A stretch of 17,938 nucleotides of DNA from JAPLJQ01 sp037143735 (GCA_037143735.1 JBAWYD010000049.1:1-17938), one strand, 5' to 3'. Shown: positions 1-8,762, counted from the first letter of the stretch. Translations and numbers: made by a program. Notes: a model not told the origin generated them from the sequence alone.

Positions 1-1724
1 GATACGATCCTCCCATCGGGAAGCTTAATCGAAGCTGCTTTTGGCGCGAACGGCTGATCGGGGTTGAGGAATACTTCACAGATCGCCGGTCCATCGCTAC
101 GCATAGTCTCATCGATTGTTTTGGCCATTTCAGCATGAGATGTACAGCTTCGATACGGAAACCCGTAGGCTTCGGCAATACCGGACATTTTTGGAAAACC
201 AACTCCGCTTTCCGGTCCGATGCCGATGAACGGCGGCCCAAAGAAGCTTTCTTGGGTTTGGCGGATCGAATGATACCCGCCATTGTTAAGGAGAAAGATC
301 TTAATGGGAAGATGATGGTAGGCGATCGTGGCGAGTTCCTGCAGATTCATCTGGATGCTTCCATCCCCAGCGATGCAAACGATCTTCTCGCCTCCAGAGG
401 CGAAGCAAGCTCCGATGGCTGCTGGAAGTTCATAGCCCATCGATGCACAACCCGAGTTCGTATAAAGCCTTTGCCTTTGTTTGATGCGGGCTGCCTGGAA
501 TGTCACGACGCAGGCAGTCCCATTTGAGATGATGGTTGTTTGACCTTCCGGTAATCTGGAGGTCAGGCAATCGATGAAACAGTATGGATTCACGCGGTTT
601 TCCTGTTTCCAATAATCAGGGAGAACGACCGGATACCTTCTTCGACGCTCCTGGCACCATTCGAGCCAGGAAGATCTGACCATTTCACGCTGTGGAAGGA
701 TCTGGAGCAGGGTCCGAATAAAAGCAGCGACATCGGCATGAATCGGTAAGTCAGGGTGAATCGTAGGTTTTCGGAGTTCGAGAGGGTCGATGTCCACGAT
801 GATTTTGAAAGCGGCTCGAGCGAAGGTCTCCCAGTTGTAACCAATCTGGCGGATATTCAAGCGACACCCCAAGACCAGTAACAGGTCTGCGTTTTGTACG
901 GCGAAATTGCCTGCACGATCCCCTATTGTTCCTGGCCTTCCGCAATAGAGGGGATGATCGTCCCAGAGCAGGTCATGAGCGTTCCATGCTGTTGTGACAG
1001 GGATCCCCATGCGGTCTATGGCTTCGAGAAAGTCTGTATAGGCGCCAGAAGAACGGACTGCGCTTCCTGCCAGGATAACCGGACGCTCGGCTTTGCTGAT
1101 GCGTTCTATTAGCTCTCCGACTAATTGAGTGGAAACAATGGGAGGCACCTGGCCTTCATCCTCGGTGGGATCGTAGGGTTGAAGAGTCGTTTCCTCTACA
1201 TATGCACCCTGCACGTTCATTGGAATATCCACCCAACAGGGGCCCGGCCGACCGACCCGGGAAAGAAAGAGAGCGCGCTCCAAATCATGTCGTATCTGTC
1301 GGGGATCAGTGACCATCGCCGCCATCTTACAAATGGGCGCTGCGATTTGGGTGATATCGCACTCTTGATCCCCAAGTTGTCGTAGGTTTAAGCCAGTGCT
1401 GCGAACTGTTGTGTCATAGCGGACCTGACCGGAGATAATTAACATCGGGATAGAATCGACCCAGGCACCAAAGACTCCATTCAGAGCGTTGATGCCTCCA
1501 GGTCCCGTCGTGACACAAACAACAGCCAGCTTTCCATATAGACGGGTATAGCTCTCCGCCGCCATAGCCGAAGCCTGCTCGTGGTGGTTGCAGACATAGG
1601 TCAAATTGCTGCATTTCCCGATTGCATCGTTCAGATGCATAGCGCCACCGCCCGTAACCATGAAGACATGTCGGACGCCGTAATCGGCCAGCGTTTTGGC
1701 AACATAATCAGCAACTCGTATCAT
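1..1724 (-). CDS. Thiamine diphosphate-dependent enzyme, acetolactate synthase-like (3' end beyond window)
   Basis: The frame is open from ATG at 1724 to the left edge (574 complete codons, no stop), so the gene is partial only because the window ends. The start is preceded by GAGGAA four bases upstream. The three TPP-enzyme domains are in order: pyrimidine-binding (about 1-170, catalytic Glu49 in CNHHEQASAMAAES, then TTGPGGINALNGVFGAW), central (about 200-340), and diphosphate-binding (about 380-560, GDGS at 453-456 and LNNGGY at 479-484). The family decarboxylates a 2-oxo acid and transfers the bound acyl-anion unit to an acceptor. In polysaccharide clusters such proteins are often annotated as acetolactate synthase-like, and the YerE branch attaches a two-carbon branch to an NDP-ketosugar. 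This one could act on a sugar, but nothing in the sequence fixes the substrate. It lies 113 bases downstream of an NDP-sugar epimerase gene. Housekeeping acetolactate synthase is less likely because no small-subunit gene is seen and the context is glycan synthesis. Confidence 0.9.
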   Translation of the reverse strand, partial: MIRVADYVAKTLADYGVRHVFMVTGGGAMHLNDAIGKCSNLTYVCNHHEQASAMAAESYTRLYGKLAVVCVTTGPGGINALNGVFGAWVDSIPMLIISGQVRYDTTVRSTGLNLRQLGDQECDITQIAAPICKMAAMVTDPRQIRHDLERALFLSRVGRPGPCWVDIPMNVQGAYVEETTLQPYDPTEDEGQVPPIVSTQLVGELIERISKAERPVILAGSAVRSSGAYTDFLEAIDRMGIPVTTAWNAHDLLWDDHPLYCGRPGTIGDRAGNFAVQNADLLLVLGCRLNIRQIGYNWETFARAAFKIIVDIDPLELRKPTIHPDLPIHADVAAFIRTLLQILPQREMVRSSWLEWCQERRRRYPVVLPDYWKQENRVNPYCFIDCLTSRLPEGQTTIISNGTACVVTFQAARIKQRQRLYTNSGCASMGYELPAAIGACFASGGEKIVCIAGDGSIQMNLQELATIAYHHLPIKIFLLNNGGYHSIRQTQESFFGPPFIGIGPESGVGFPKMSGIAEAYGFPYRSCTSHAEMAKTIDETMRSDGPAICEVFLNPDQPFAPKAASIKLPDGRIV

Positions 1725-1837
1725 TGGATTCCTCGGTCACCTGCAAGTTTATTCCGGCATCGCATACAGTACCAGCTCAAACCTATTGAAGCCATGCGAT
1801 CGTAAATAGAATCGGTAGCCACAGTTCCAGCTTTGGA

Positions 1838-2902
1838 TCAGCAGGGGGATTTGCCAAATGTGCGCTGATGCCATCGTATTGTCTTTTCAATTGCTGTGAG
1901 CAGATCAATCGTTTGTCGTAGATCAAGTTCGGTTTCAGCACGCTGGGTAGATGGCACATACCTTTCAGCCAGCTTTCCCGACACGAGCCTCTCTAAGATC
2001 TGCACAGGGGGAGGTGGTGCAAAGGCGGATGCTACCAATTGAGCAATCTCGGCAATGGAATATGCCTTTTCTGACCCCACATTATAAGGTCGGAAGGGCT
2101 GGCCTCTTAGAAGGATTGTCCAGAGCCAAATCGCCAAGTCCGCGGCATAGAGATAGGAACGGTAAGGAGAACCATCGCCCTTCACAATAATCGGACCGCC
2201 TCTCAACCCGTCACTGATAAAATTGCCAATCGCAAAGTGACGGTCGAGGGGTAGGTAAGGACCCACAAACGCAAAACACCGTGCGATCGTCACTGGCAAG
2301 CTGAATTCGCGGCCATACTGAAGGCACAAATGCTCTGCCATCCGCTTCCCGTTGTGATAGGCAGCAAGGGGGTCCATCGGGTCCGGGGCGCCTTTGTATT
2401 CCTCCGAGATATGAGAAATATCGGGGGGTTGTTGGCCGTACACTGCGCCCGAGCTGAGAAAAAGGAATTTCCGAGCCTTGCAATGAACAGCGAATTCGAG
2501 GGTTCGCTGAGTTCCATTCACAATAGTTTGCAGCATCTCCAAGGGTCGGTCTCGATTGCTGACAGCGTCTGACTCCGTGGCAGCGTGGATGACGTGGGAG
2601 AATTCCCCTTCCGGAAAGGTAAACGAGCAAACGTCGCCCTTCCAGATTTGAACTGCAGGATTCGCTGCAATGTGCGGAACTTTGGCCATAAATGCGGATG
2701 GATTTCTTGTGAGGATTGTTGCCTCGACATTCAGTTTGAGCTGTTTATTGGCCCAGAGGAGGCTCTCCAATAGCCAACAGCCGACGAAGCCGGTGCCCCC
2801 AGTGATGAAAATACGCTTGCCCCGCAACTCATCCCACAATCCCTCAGTATGCTGAAGGATGTGGTCCAGATCACCTGCCAGTGGGTTATCCAATGAACGC
2901 AT
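1838..2902 (-). CDS. NAD-dependent epimerase/dehydratase (extended SDR, NDP-sugar)
   Basis: An extended SDR of 354 residues, probably acting on an NDP-sugar as a 4,6-dehydratase or epimerase. The NAD-binding motif GGTGFVG is at 35-41, the Ser pair at 150-151 (FLSSGAVYG), and the active-site Tyr182-x3-Lys186 lies in AAYHNGKRMAE. The frame can be extended to a GTG at 2983. I chose ATG 2902 because MRSLDNPLAGDLDHIL matches the usual N-terminus of this family as I remember it; ATG 2926, preceded by GGAAG, is an alternative. The ribosome binding site for 2902 is weak. A perfect TATAAT lies upstream at 3004-3009 without a good -35, so a separate promoter is possible but not shown. The catalytic set is complete, unlike two other SDR proteins in this window. 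The exact reaction is not determinable. Confidence 0.88.
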   Translation of the reverse strand: MRSLDNPLAGDLDHILQHTEGLWDELRGKRIFITGGTGFVGCWLLESLLWANKQLKLNVEATILTRNPSAFMAKVPHIAANPAVQIWKGDVCSFTFPEGEFSHVIHAATESDAVSNRDRPLEMLQTIVNGTQRTLEFAVHCKARKFLFLSSGAVYGQQPPDISHISEEYKGAPDPMDPLAAYHNGKRMAEHLCLQYGREFSLPVTIARCFAFVGPYLPLDRHFAIGNFISDGLRGGPIIVKGDGSPYRSYLYAADLAIWLWTILLRGQPFRPYNVGSEKAYSIAEIAQLVASAFAPPPPVQILERLVSGKLAERYVPSTQRAETELDLRQTIDLLTAIEKTIRWHQRTFGKSPC

Positions 2903-3049
2903 CTCGATTATGAAGCATATTACCATGTCTTCCGGGATAGAGCGCTGCCTGACCGCTATGACCTCAGATACCTGGGATCTCACATCGTAACCCAGCTATA
3001 CTGATTATAAAGAGATACAGTTGAAGGAATTTTACCGTTTCAACAATAT

Positions 3050-4066
3050 TTAAAGATATTGTGATAGCCAATCATCATAGCTATCATTTTCATCTACAAT
3101 AACAGTTTTGGCAGTGGATGTAGGAAAAATATTTTCAGTTTTACTGCATTCCACAAAATCTTTCATTTCAACTCTTGGAACAAGATTATAGTAAAGCAAA
3201 TCATCCAGTTTGCTTCGCCTAGGAATCAACGACAAATGTGTTGCGGGGTCAAACGCAAGCAATACGCTTAAACCACAGGCAATAGTTATGACGAAGCCAC
3301 AACAAACCGCAACAGCGCGCATCATTCCAAGCGGGATATCATTACCTTCGATCTCCGGCGGACACGGCTTGGGTTGATGGTAGCTCCAAAGAATATCATA
3401 GCCTCGTTTTCTTAGATGGTTTGCGAGGCCAATCCACCGTTGCCAGGAAAACGACTTGACTGATTGACCAAATGGATTGATTAGGACAGTTTTCCCTTCC
3501 CGCAGACCCCGAGATCGCAAATATTCTCTTCCTTGATCCAGTTCGCTGGGTAATAATGAACGAGGGGGAGTGTAAGACGAATGTAGGGAAAGCCCAAGTC
3601 TTGCCTTAAAATAGTCTAGTTGGCTTATTCCTTTATACCCAACAAACGCAACTTCATCGCTCTTGAATTTAGGATATGCATTGAACGGAATTCTGGGTCG
3701 TGGAATTGGATACGATAAGCCACCATGATAGGCTGCTTCGATAGTTTGTGCTTGGCAGACACGGTACTCATCGATTGACTCAAAGTAGCTGCTGATACTG
3801 CTCCAGTCATTACTACCAATAATAATCAATTTATCGACATCATATTGATCTCTAAACGCTTTGGCTAATGAGCAAACCATAAAAAGATCCCCTAAACTGG
3901 CAGGGCAGACGAGAATCCACCCCTCGTGAAATTCAGCGCAGAACCGACGCAAGATAAAACTACATCGGTATTTATAGATAGGACGCAAAAACGGGCGAGC
4001 AATCTTTTTTACCGGTTTTGGCAATTTAGTATAAGCTAGTCGCAAAGACGTTATGAGATCAGTCAA
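3050..4066 (-). CDS. Glycosyltransferase family 9-like (heptosyltransferase-like) protein
   Basis: A 338-residue protein resembling ADP-heptose:LPS heptosyltransferases (GT9, GT-B fold). Visible support is the N-terminal motif PASLGDLFMVCSLAKAF at 55-71, equivalent to the GDxxxxxPLL region of the family, and a mid-protein beta-strand/loop VLINPFGQSVKSF that opens the C-terminal nucleotide-sugar-binding half. The start must be TTG 4066: the codons just upstream are TAG CAA, and no ATG follows until about residue 63. GGGAG lies about ten bases upstream. It probably adds the sugar made by this cluster, or a heptose, to the growing glycan. It is clearly AT-richer than the flanking genes. It is the only apparently intact glycosyltransferase in the window, and it follows the remains of another one. 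Family assignment is moderately sure; donor and acceptor are unknown. Confidence 0.75.
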   Translation of the reverse strand: MTDLITSLRLAYTKLPKPVKKIARPFLRPIYKYRCSFILRRFCAEFHEGWILVCPASLGDLFMVCSLAKAFRDQYDVDKLIIIGSNDWSSISSYFESIDEYRVCQAQTIEAAYHGGLSYPIPRPRIPFNAYPKFKSDEVAFVGYKGISQLDYFKARLGLSLHSSYTPPRSLLPSELDQGREYLRSRGLREGKTVLINPFGQSVKSFSWQRWIGLANHLRKRGYDILWSYHQPKPCPPEIEGNDIPLGMMRAVAVCCGFVITIACGLSVLLAFDPATHLSLIPRRSKLDDLLYYNLVPRVEMKDFVECSKTENIFPTSTAKTVIVDENDSYDDWLSQYL

Positions 4067-4205
4067 TTGCTATAAACTCCCTTCACAGGATTTTTCATTC
4101 ATATTCTACGACACGATCTGGCAATTTAAATTCCGCGTGGTATGAGTATTTTATTGTTTGCGTAAACAGATCTTCGTCATCCACGACAATATTCTGAAAT
4201 ATTTC

Positions 4206-5082
4206 TCAACCTGCTCTCTCAAGCATCCATCCCGTGCCCTTTGAAATGCAAACGAACACTTGACCCCAGATAGATAGCCATCAAATCACTGCGTATTCCG
4301 CCAACAGCATTGTGCAATGATTCGCAGGTGATCTGTCTTAATCGCATCTTACTATGGCGCCAATCCTGATCACAAAGTAACTCCGCTTGGCGAGTACCTC
4401 GGCAGCCAGTAAATATTTCTGGATATCGCAGTCGCGGTAGTTGTGAAGTTCCAAACCAACTCCGGTTGGTGGGCATCCTGATAGGCACTATCGCGGACAA
4501 TCAGACAAATATTGCGGGTATCTTGCGGAGAACCAATCGCCCGCAAGTCGTCCTTGCAGCGCGTCTCTTCTTCAAGGGTAATTCCAGGTGGGGTGGAAAT
4601 CGGTCCAATAAGATATGTAGATCCCGATCATTCTGGGTGTTGCTGTAGATCTCATGAACGACGCCCCCAAGTATCGGCCGATTGACCCGGCTGATAGGGG
4701 CCAAAATCCTGGAAAACCAGACGCGCAGAACCTGTTTTCTCATTATTGCCAGTTGCTGATTACAGATTGGACCCCCTATGTAGAAGCGGTCGAAACAGCG
4801 TTGTTTGGGCACATTGATACCTGCATCGCGCTCACAGAGGTAGGCTCCGAATTGGCGGCAAAGTGACCGATGCACGTACTATACAAGTTGCCTTATCGCA
4901 CCAGCAATCAAGGCCTGATTAGGCCGAGTAGGAGCATAAAAACGTGGTGGCGAGGGCGTACAAAGGCAACTTGAGAAGAATGTGTAAAGCGATCTTGATT
5001 TTCCTTAACAGCACTGCACGCCCGCTCTGCATAATTTGCAGCAGTTGGCGCTCGATAAAGGTTTTCGCGCTCCCGTGTTCAT
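4206..5082 (-). pseudogene. Decayed TIGR04372-type glycosyltransferase
   Basis: No single frame is open, but joining frames from right to left reconstructs a glycosyltransferase of the type found in polysaccharide clusters. ATG 5082 (10 bases after the preceding stop) reads MNTGARK, then shifts to TFIERQLLQIMQSGRAVLLR. It continues as FMLLLGLIRP-stop-LLVR-stop-GNLY...IGHFAANSE, where both stops fall at places that look like former Trp codons. Next frame: LYLCERDAGINVPKQR...NRPILGGVVHEI...LLDRFPPHLE. Next: TLEEETRCKDDL...NICLIVRDSAYQDAH. Next: NYRDCDIQKYLLAAEVL...YFVIRIGA. Then GGIRSDLMAIYLGS, and finally CISKGTGW before a stop at 4206. This needs at least five frameshifts and two nonsense changes, and the C-terminal part is missing. 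Family naming is from memory of conserved segments (ERQL, LYLCERDAGIN, CLIVRDSAY, YRxxDIxxYL, GxRSDxMxIYLG). It is a dead gene still in operon position. Confidence 0.85.
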
Positions 5083-5091
5083 ACCCCTATA

Positions 5092-5916
5092 TCACCATAC
5101 ACTATAGCCACCATCTATCACAATATTTTGGCCTGTAATATAGGTAGCTGCGTCCGATACGAGAAAGACAACAGCACCAGCAACTTCTGCAGGCCGTCCA
5201 ACGCGGCCCATTGGTATTCGCTTGCTTAACTCCTCCATGTAATCTGGCCTTTCTGGACCTCTCTTTTGAGGGAAATAGCCAGGACTGATTGCGTTAACCC
5301 GTATCCCCTTTGATGCCCAAAGGGCGGCGAGATATCTCGTTAGTTGTAGAATTCCACCTTTCGCAGCAGCATGATGTGCAGCAGCAGCGTTCCCTAAATC
5401 TAAATGCATAGGAAAACACGGGGCAAGAAAACTAAATAATGATGCGTTGTTCACTATCGCTCCAGATTTTTGATGTAGTAAATATTTTGAAACTATTTTG
5501 GTACAAGTAAAGTATTGATTCAGTGTGCCCTCAAGACCTTCAAGCCAGCTTGCTATGTCAAGATCTTCCCATGCTTGTCTACGAGCAGCAGATGCATTAT
5601 TGACAAGACAATCAATTCTACCGTGGCGCTTTACTATAGTATCCACCATTTTTGCAAATGCATCCGTGTCCAATACATCTACCACTTCAGTGATAATGTG
5701 AGAATCTGATAGATATTGATTGAATTCTGCCAATATTCTCAATTTAGACTTATCTCTTCCTATTGCATAAACGGTTGCTCCCGAAGACGCCAACGCTTTA
5801 GAAATTTCCGAACCAAGATGACCAGCCCCACCTGTGACAATTATTACCTTTCCAGTAAGTGAGAACATTTCCGTCGAGATTTTTTCAGTACACTGATATC
5901 GGTCTGTAGTTTTCAT
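5092..5916 (-). CDS. Classical SDR-family oxidoreductase with His in place of catalytic Tyr
   Basis: A 274-residue protein with the classical short-chain dehydrogenase layout: cofactor motif TGGAGHLG at 28-35, LVNNAS at 104-109, Ser159 in IVNNASLF, and a C-terminal substrate region ending GGYSVW. At the YxxxK position it reads HHAAAKGG, so Tyr182 is replaced by His while Lys186 is kept. The codons CAT CAT GCT GCT GCG AAA are clear, with no sign of a local frameshift. It may reduce or oxidise a sugar intermediate by altered chemistry, or have lost catalysis. ATG 5916 has GGAG five bases upstream; Met17 (5868) is a possible later start. The region is AT-rich like the FkbM gene before it. Family membership is sure; activity is doubtful. 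Confidence 0.88.
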   Translation of the reverse strand: MKTTDRYQCTEKISTEMFSLTGKVIIVTGGAGHLGSEISKALASSGATVYAIGRDKSKLRILAEFNQYLSDSHIITEVVDVLDTDAFAKMVDTIVKRHGRIDCLVNNASAARRQAWEDLDIASWLEGLEGTLNQYFTCTKIVSKYLLHQKSGAIVNNASLFSFLAPCFPMHLDLGNAAAAHHAAAKGGILQLTRYLAALWASKGIRVNAISPGYFPQKRGPERPDYMEELSKRIPMGRVGRPAEVAGAVVFLVSDAATYITGQNIVIDGGYSVW

Positions 5917-6008
5917 AAGATCTCCATTTTTATGACTTGATATTTGTAATCCGGTAATAATTTGCTACACGATGTTTTCGTACAGGTTAGACTGCTAATA
6001 GCGAATCA

Positions 6009-6878
6009 TTATGCCCAAGGCATCACTGGCTTTTTTGATAGAAAGAGGCTACCTTCTTTATAATTTATTGGCATTTCCGAGAAAGAAGTTACACGCTGCC
6101 ATCCAATTTTTTGCGCGAAACTCGACACACAAATAGACGTTAAATGCTTATAAATTGCTTCCGCATTTTCCGGACTCCCTATCTCCACTATCACATCTGT
6201 ATTATTAAAATGATTGGCAGAAAGACTCGTGATAATCGCACTTTCTGCGCCTTCAGCGTCAATTTTAACAAAATCAATTGATGGAATAATCTCTTCAATT
6301 GCCACGACCTGAATCGGGAAGCATTCCAATTTTCCATACGGGTTAGGTTTATCTCCCCTGATATGGCTACTGGTCGTATTACCTAGCACCCTACAAAATT
6401 CCACCTTTCCGGATTTGTCCGATACGGCAGCCTCAAAGACACTAACCGTTTCAATTTTATTCAGTGCGAGATTTTTGCGCAGAAGTTGCGCATGAATTGG
6501 GTCAGGTTCGTAGGCTTTGACCTGCCAACCGCAACGCCCCATTACAATACTATGTAACCCCAAATTTGCCCCAATGTCTATAACCCGTTGATAACGGTTT
6601 TGATTTACTAAGTAAAACGAAAAGATGATAAGTTCATCGAGTCTAAATAAGTCAATGCTATCAACCGCTCCCATTTTATGGTGAGGAAAAATTACATCGC
6701 CCAAAAAGCCAAGAGAGATAGGATTTTTGTTCTGCGTTCTTTTGTCAAAATGAGACAAGATAGATAAAGTGTACTGCTCTAGAAATTTGTAAATTTTTGA
6801 GTTGTGGGCGTGTAGGGAATGGATTTCAGGCAAGCACTCTATGATATTGTTAAGACACAGCTTATTAGGTGTTTCCAC
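6009..6878 (-). CDS. FkbM-family SAM-dependent methyltransferase
   Basis: A 289-residue protein with the S-adenosylmethionine-binding motif DIGANLGLHS at 101-110, the acidic end of strand beta-2 in KAYEPDP at 121-127, and the FkbM-family segment FVKIDAEGAES at 203-213. FkbM-type enzymes O-methylate sugars and other small hydroxylated substrates, so it probably caps or decorates a sugar of this glycan. Translation starts at GTG 6878, about nine bases after a strong GGAGGA; an ATG overlapping that site is in another frame. A candidate sigma-70 promoter lies 40 bases upstream. Local GC is low (about 35% in the line at 6181-6240), unlike the transketolase genes upstream. There are about 100 residues before the methyltransferase core without a motif I recognise. 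Confidence 0.88.
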   Translation of the reverse strand: METPNKLCLNNIIECLPEIHSLHAHNSKIYKFLEQYTLSILSHFDKRTQNKNPISLGFLGDVIFPHHKMGAVDSIDLFRLDELIIFSFYLVNQNRYQRVIDIGANLGLHSIVMGRCGWQVKAYEPDPIHAQLLRKNLALNKIETVSVFEAAVSDKSGKVEFCRVLGNTTSSHIRGDKPNPYGKLECFPIQVVAIEEIIPSIDFVKIDAEGAESAIITSLSANHFNNTDVIVEIGSPENAEAIYKHLTSICVSSFAQKIGWQRVTSFSEMPINYKEGSLFLSKKPVMPWA

Positions 6879-6917
6879 TATGAACCATCCTCCTATATTT
6901 TACAAAAAGCCGCTTGG

Positions 6918-6946
6918 ATCATAAGTATTTGCTTATCGCTTGTCAC
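6918..6946 (-). promoter_or_regulatory. Candidate sigma-70-type promoter for the FkbM gene
   Basis: Reading the minus strand, GTGACA (plus 6941-6946, 5 of 6 to TTGACA) is followed by a 17-base spacer and TATGAT (plus 6918-6923, 5 of 6 to TATAAT). The -10 box lies 40 bases before the GTG start. It falls in the 130-base gap between the transketolase C-terminal gene and the AT-rich gene block, so it could drive FkbM, SDR and the genes beyond. Chance matches are common in AT-rich DNA. Confidence 0.4.
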
Positions 6947-7008
6947 AAACTATGGCTACTAGTCTGGGCATTGCAATGATTGCTGAAATAAGACCTATAC
7001 TTGCAAAA

Positions 7009-7923
7009 CTAAATTTGCGAGCAAATATTATCCACGGATAGCCCATGTGCCTCCAGAATATCTTCATGACTGCCGTAACAGTGGATGAATTCATCTTTCA
7101 GTGTGAATGTATGTAGGTCACAGTCGGCCTTTATATCCCAGGCTATCTGTTTTGATTGGGGGGCAAGCCCTCCTTGGGGAACATGCTCCTCGATAACAAC
7201 GACCTTGCGATGACGACACAGAATTTCGGCGATTCCTTCACGGTCAAGGGGTTTCAATGTATGGCAAGAAATTAGGGATACAGATAATCCCTTTTCTGTT
7301 AGCCGTTCTGAAACCGTTCTTGCCATGCCCATAATAACGCCATACGAAAGGATGGCAATGTCTTCGCCTTTCTTCAGGTAACGCACTTTCCCAAAGTGGA
7401 ATGGATCATGTGCATCAGCTGTAATATTTGGCTCACCAGCCTTTCCTAGGCGAAGATAAACTGGTCCTCCTGTATCACGTTTTCCAGCATACAGTGTCGC
7501 TGCTCTGGTCTCTTCAGGATCACAAGGCGCCAGGATAGTCATATTAGGTATAGAACCTGCGATGGCAATATCTTCTTGAGCGTAATGCGTCCCGCCAAGT
7601 GTTGAATAAATAACCCCACCTCCTATTCCGACAATTGTAACTGGTAGATTTTGATAGCCTAGATCATCCCGGATGATCTCATAGGGACGGTAAAGGGCAA
7701 AGGTGGCAATAGTATAAGCGAAAGGGCGCATGCCTTTGAGGGCTAGCCCAGCGCAGATGCCTATCATGGATTGTTCCGCCACGCCCACATTAATGAAACG
7801 TTCAGGAAATTCCTTTCGAAACTTTTCCATCGGGCCGGCGGGAGAAATATCGGCAACAACAATGTAGATCCGGGGGTCATCCTTTCCCATTTCGTAGAGC
7901 ACTTCCGAGAACATATTTCTCAT
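7009..7923 (-). CDS. Transketolase-like protein, C-terminal half (pyrimidine-binding and C-terminal domains)
   Basis: 304 residues forming the second subunit of a split transketolase. The pyrimidine-binding domain carries the catalytic glutamate at Glu50 in INVGVAEQSMIGICAGLALKG, and the substrate-side segment GGTHYAQEDIAIAG follows. The last 110 or so residues form the transketolase C-terminal domain (VVVIEEHVPQGGLA). With the preceding gene it should form one active enzyme that moves a two-carbon ketol unit between sugar phosphates. Its ATG overlaps the upstream stop as ATGA (7920-7923), which suggests translational coupling and equal amounts of both halves. Split transketolases also occur outside glycan loci, but placement here points to making a dedicated ketose precursor. 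Substrate is unknown; a 1-deoxyxylulose-5-phosphate-synthase-like role is less likely given the two-gene form. Confidence 0.92.
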   Translation of the reverse strand: MRNMFSEVLYEMGKDDPRIYIVVADISPAGPMEKFRKEFPERFINVGVAEQSMIGICAGLALKGMRPFAYTIATFALYRPYEIIRDDLGYQNLPVTIVGIGGGVIYSTLGGTHYAQEDIAIAGSIPNMTILAPCDPEETRAATLYAGKRDTGGPVYLRLGKAGEPNITADAHDPFHFGKVRYLKKGEDIAILSYGVIMGMARTVSERLTEKGLSVSLISCHTLKPLDREGIAEILCRHRKVVVIEEHVPQGGLAPQSKQIAWDIKADCDLHTFTLKDEFIHCYGSHEDILEAHGLSVDNICSQI

Positions 7924-8762
7924 GCGGAAATCTCCTTCAACTCCTCAACCGCCTTTTTGTATTCTTCCGGATTCGGCGCTCTGTAGTGCCAGATGGGTAC
8001 GTTCTCCATGTAGCCTACCCCCTTGCCCTTCGTTGTTTTTGCCACAAGCATGAATGGATGTCCTACATTGCGTCTATCTATGGCTTCGTATATTGCTCCG
8101 GCGTCATGTCCGTTTACCTCTGCCACATTCCATCCAAAGGCTTCAAATTTATCTTTAAGGGGATAGAAACTTGGATGAGTCTCACTTGTGCGACCCAGGC
8201 TCTGGAAGTCATTGTTGTCAATGACGGCAATCAAATTATCCAGAGACAGACTTGAAGCCATCAGAATGGCTTCCCAAGTGGAGCCTTCCTGGATTTCGCC
8301 ATCTGAAAGGACAGTAAACACACGGTTCGATGCACGCCCCGCGGCCAGATTCCTTTCAGCAATAGCCATGCCGACTGCCATCGACAAGCCATGTCCCAGG
8401 CTACCCGTCGCTGCACTGATTCCAGGCGTTCCCAAATCCGGATGGGCACCTAGAATACCGTCCTTTGTACAATACCTGTCTAGTTCTGCAGTTGGCAGAA
8501 GGCCCAGGTCTTCAAGTATCACATACTGGGACATGCAACCGTGTCCCTTTGACAGGAGAAACGTGTCCAGAAAGTTGCCGTCAAAACCACGCCGCAGAAA
8601 ACCATTGTAAATACAGTCAACGATCTCCATGCAGGAAAAAGCAGGCGCTATGTGCAAGGCTTTAACTCTCTGGGAGATGTCGAGAATCCTCTTTCGATAA
8701 CGCAAGCAGCGCTGACGTGATGCTACTACATCAAATCGATCTTTCAGTTTGTTCTCTTTCAT
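7920..8762 (-). CDS. Transketolase-like protein, N-terminal half (TPP-binding domain)
   Basis: 280 residues corresponding to the diphosphate-binding half of transketolase. Visible motifs are LSKGHGCMSQY (70-80), ATGSLGHGLSMAVGMA (118-133), and the TPP/Mg motif SDGE at 153-156 closing with NN at 183-184. The start ATG 8762 has GGAGGA just upstream. The partner half follows with a 4-base overlap. Upstream is a 132-base gap to the Nudix gene with no clear terminator, and only a poor promoter match. The protein is intact and of the usual length for the separate N-terminal subunit. Confidence 0.92.
   Translation of the reverse strand: MKENKLKDRFDVVASRQRCLRYRKRILDISQRVKALHIAPAFSCMEIVDCIYNGFLRRGFDGNFLDTFLLSKGHGCMSQYVILEDLGLLPTAELDRYCTKDGILGAHPDLGTPGISAATGSLGHGLSMAVGMAIAERNLAAGRASNRVFTVLSDGEIQEGSTWEAILMASSLSLDNLIAVIDNNDFQSLGRTSETHPSFYPLKDKFEAFGWNVAEVNGHDAGAIYEAIDRRNVGHPFMLVAKTTKGKGVGYMENVPIWHYRAPNPEEYKKAVEELKEISA

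Noticed and set aside
135..527. Plus-strand frame of 130 codons
   Set aside because: It lies fully within the minus-strand TPP-enzyme gene and has no recognisable domain.
1..1724. Apparent fragmentation of the TPP-enzyme gene into several short frames
   Set aside because: One minus frame is open from ATG 1724 to the left edge with all expected motifs. It lacks a stop only because the window ends.
1759..1800. Inverted repeat ATCGCAT...ATGCGAT between the epimerase and TPP genes
   Set aside because: Only seven base pairs with a 28-base loop and no T run. Too weak for a terminator or an operator.
4098..4124. Possible promoter before the GT9 gene (TTGCCA, 15 bases, TATGAA)
   Set aside because: The spacer is short and the -10 is weak, and the AT-rich context makes chance matches likely.
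4654..4866. Plus-strand 70-codon frame in the gene-poor stretch
   Set aside because: The opposite strand carries recognisable glycosyltransferase segments here, so this is antisense to a pseudogene.
8188..8610. Plus-strand frame of 140 codons
   Set aside because: It is opposite the transketolase N-terminal gene, whose motifs are clear. No motif or ribosome binding site supports it.
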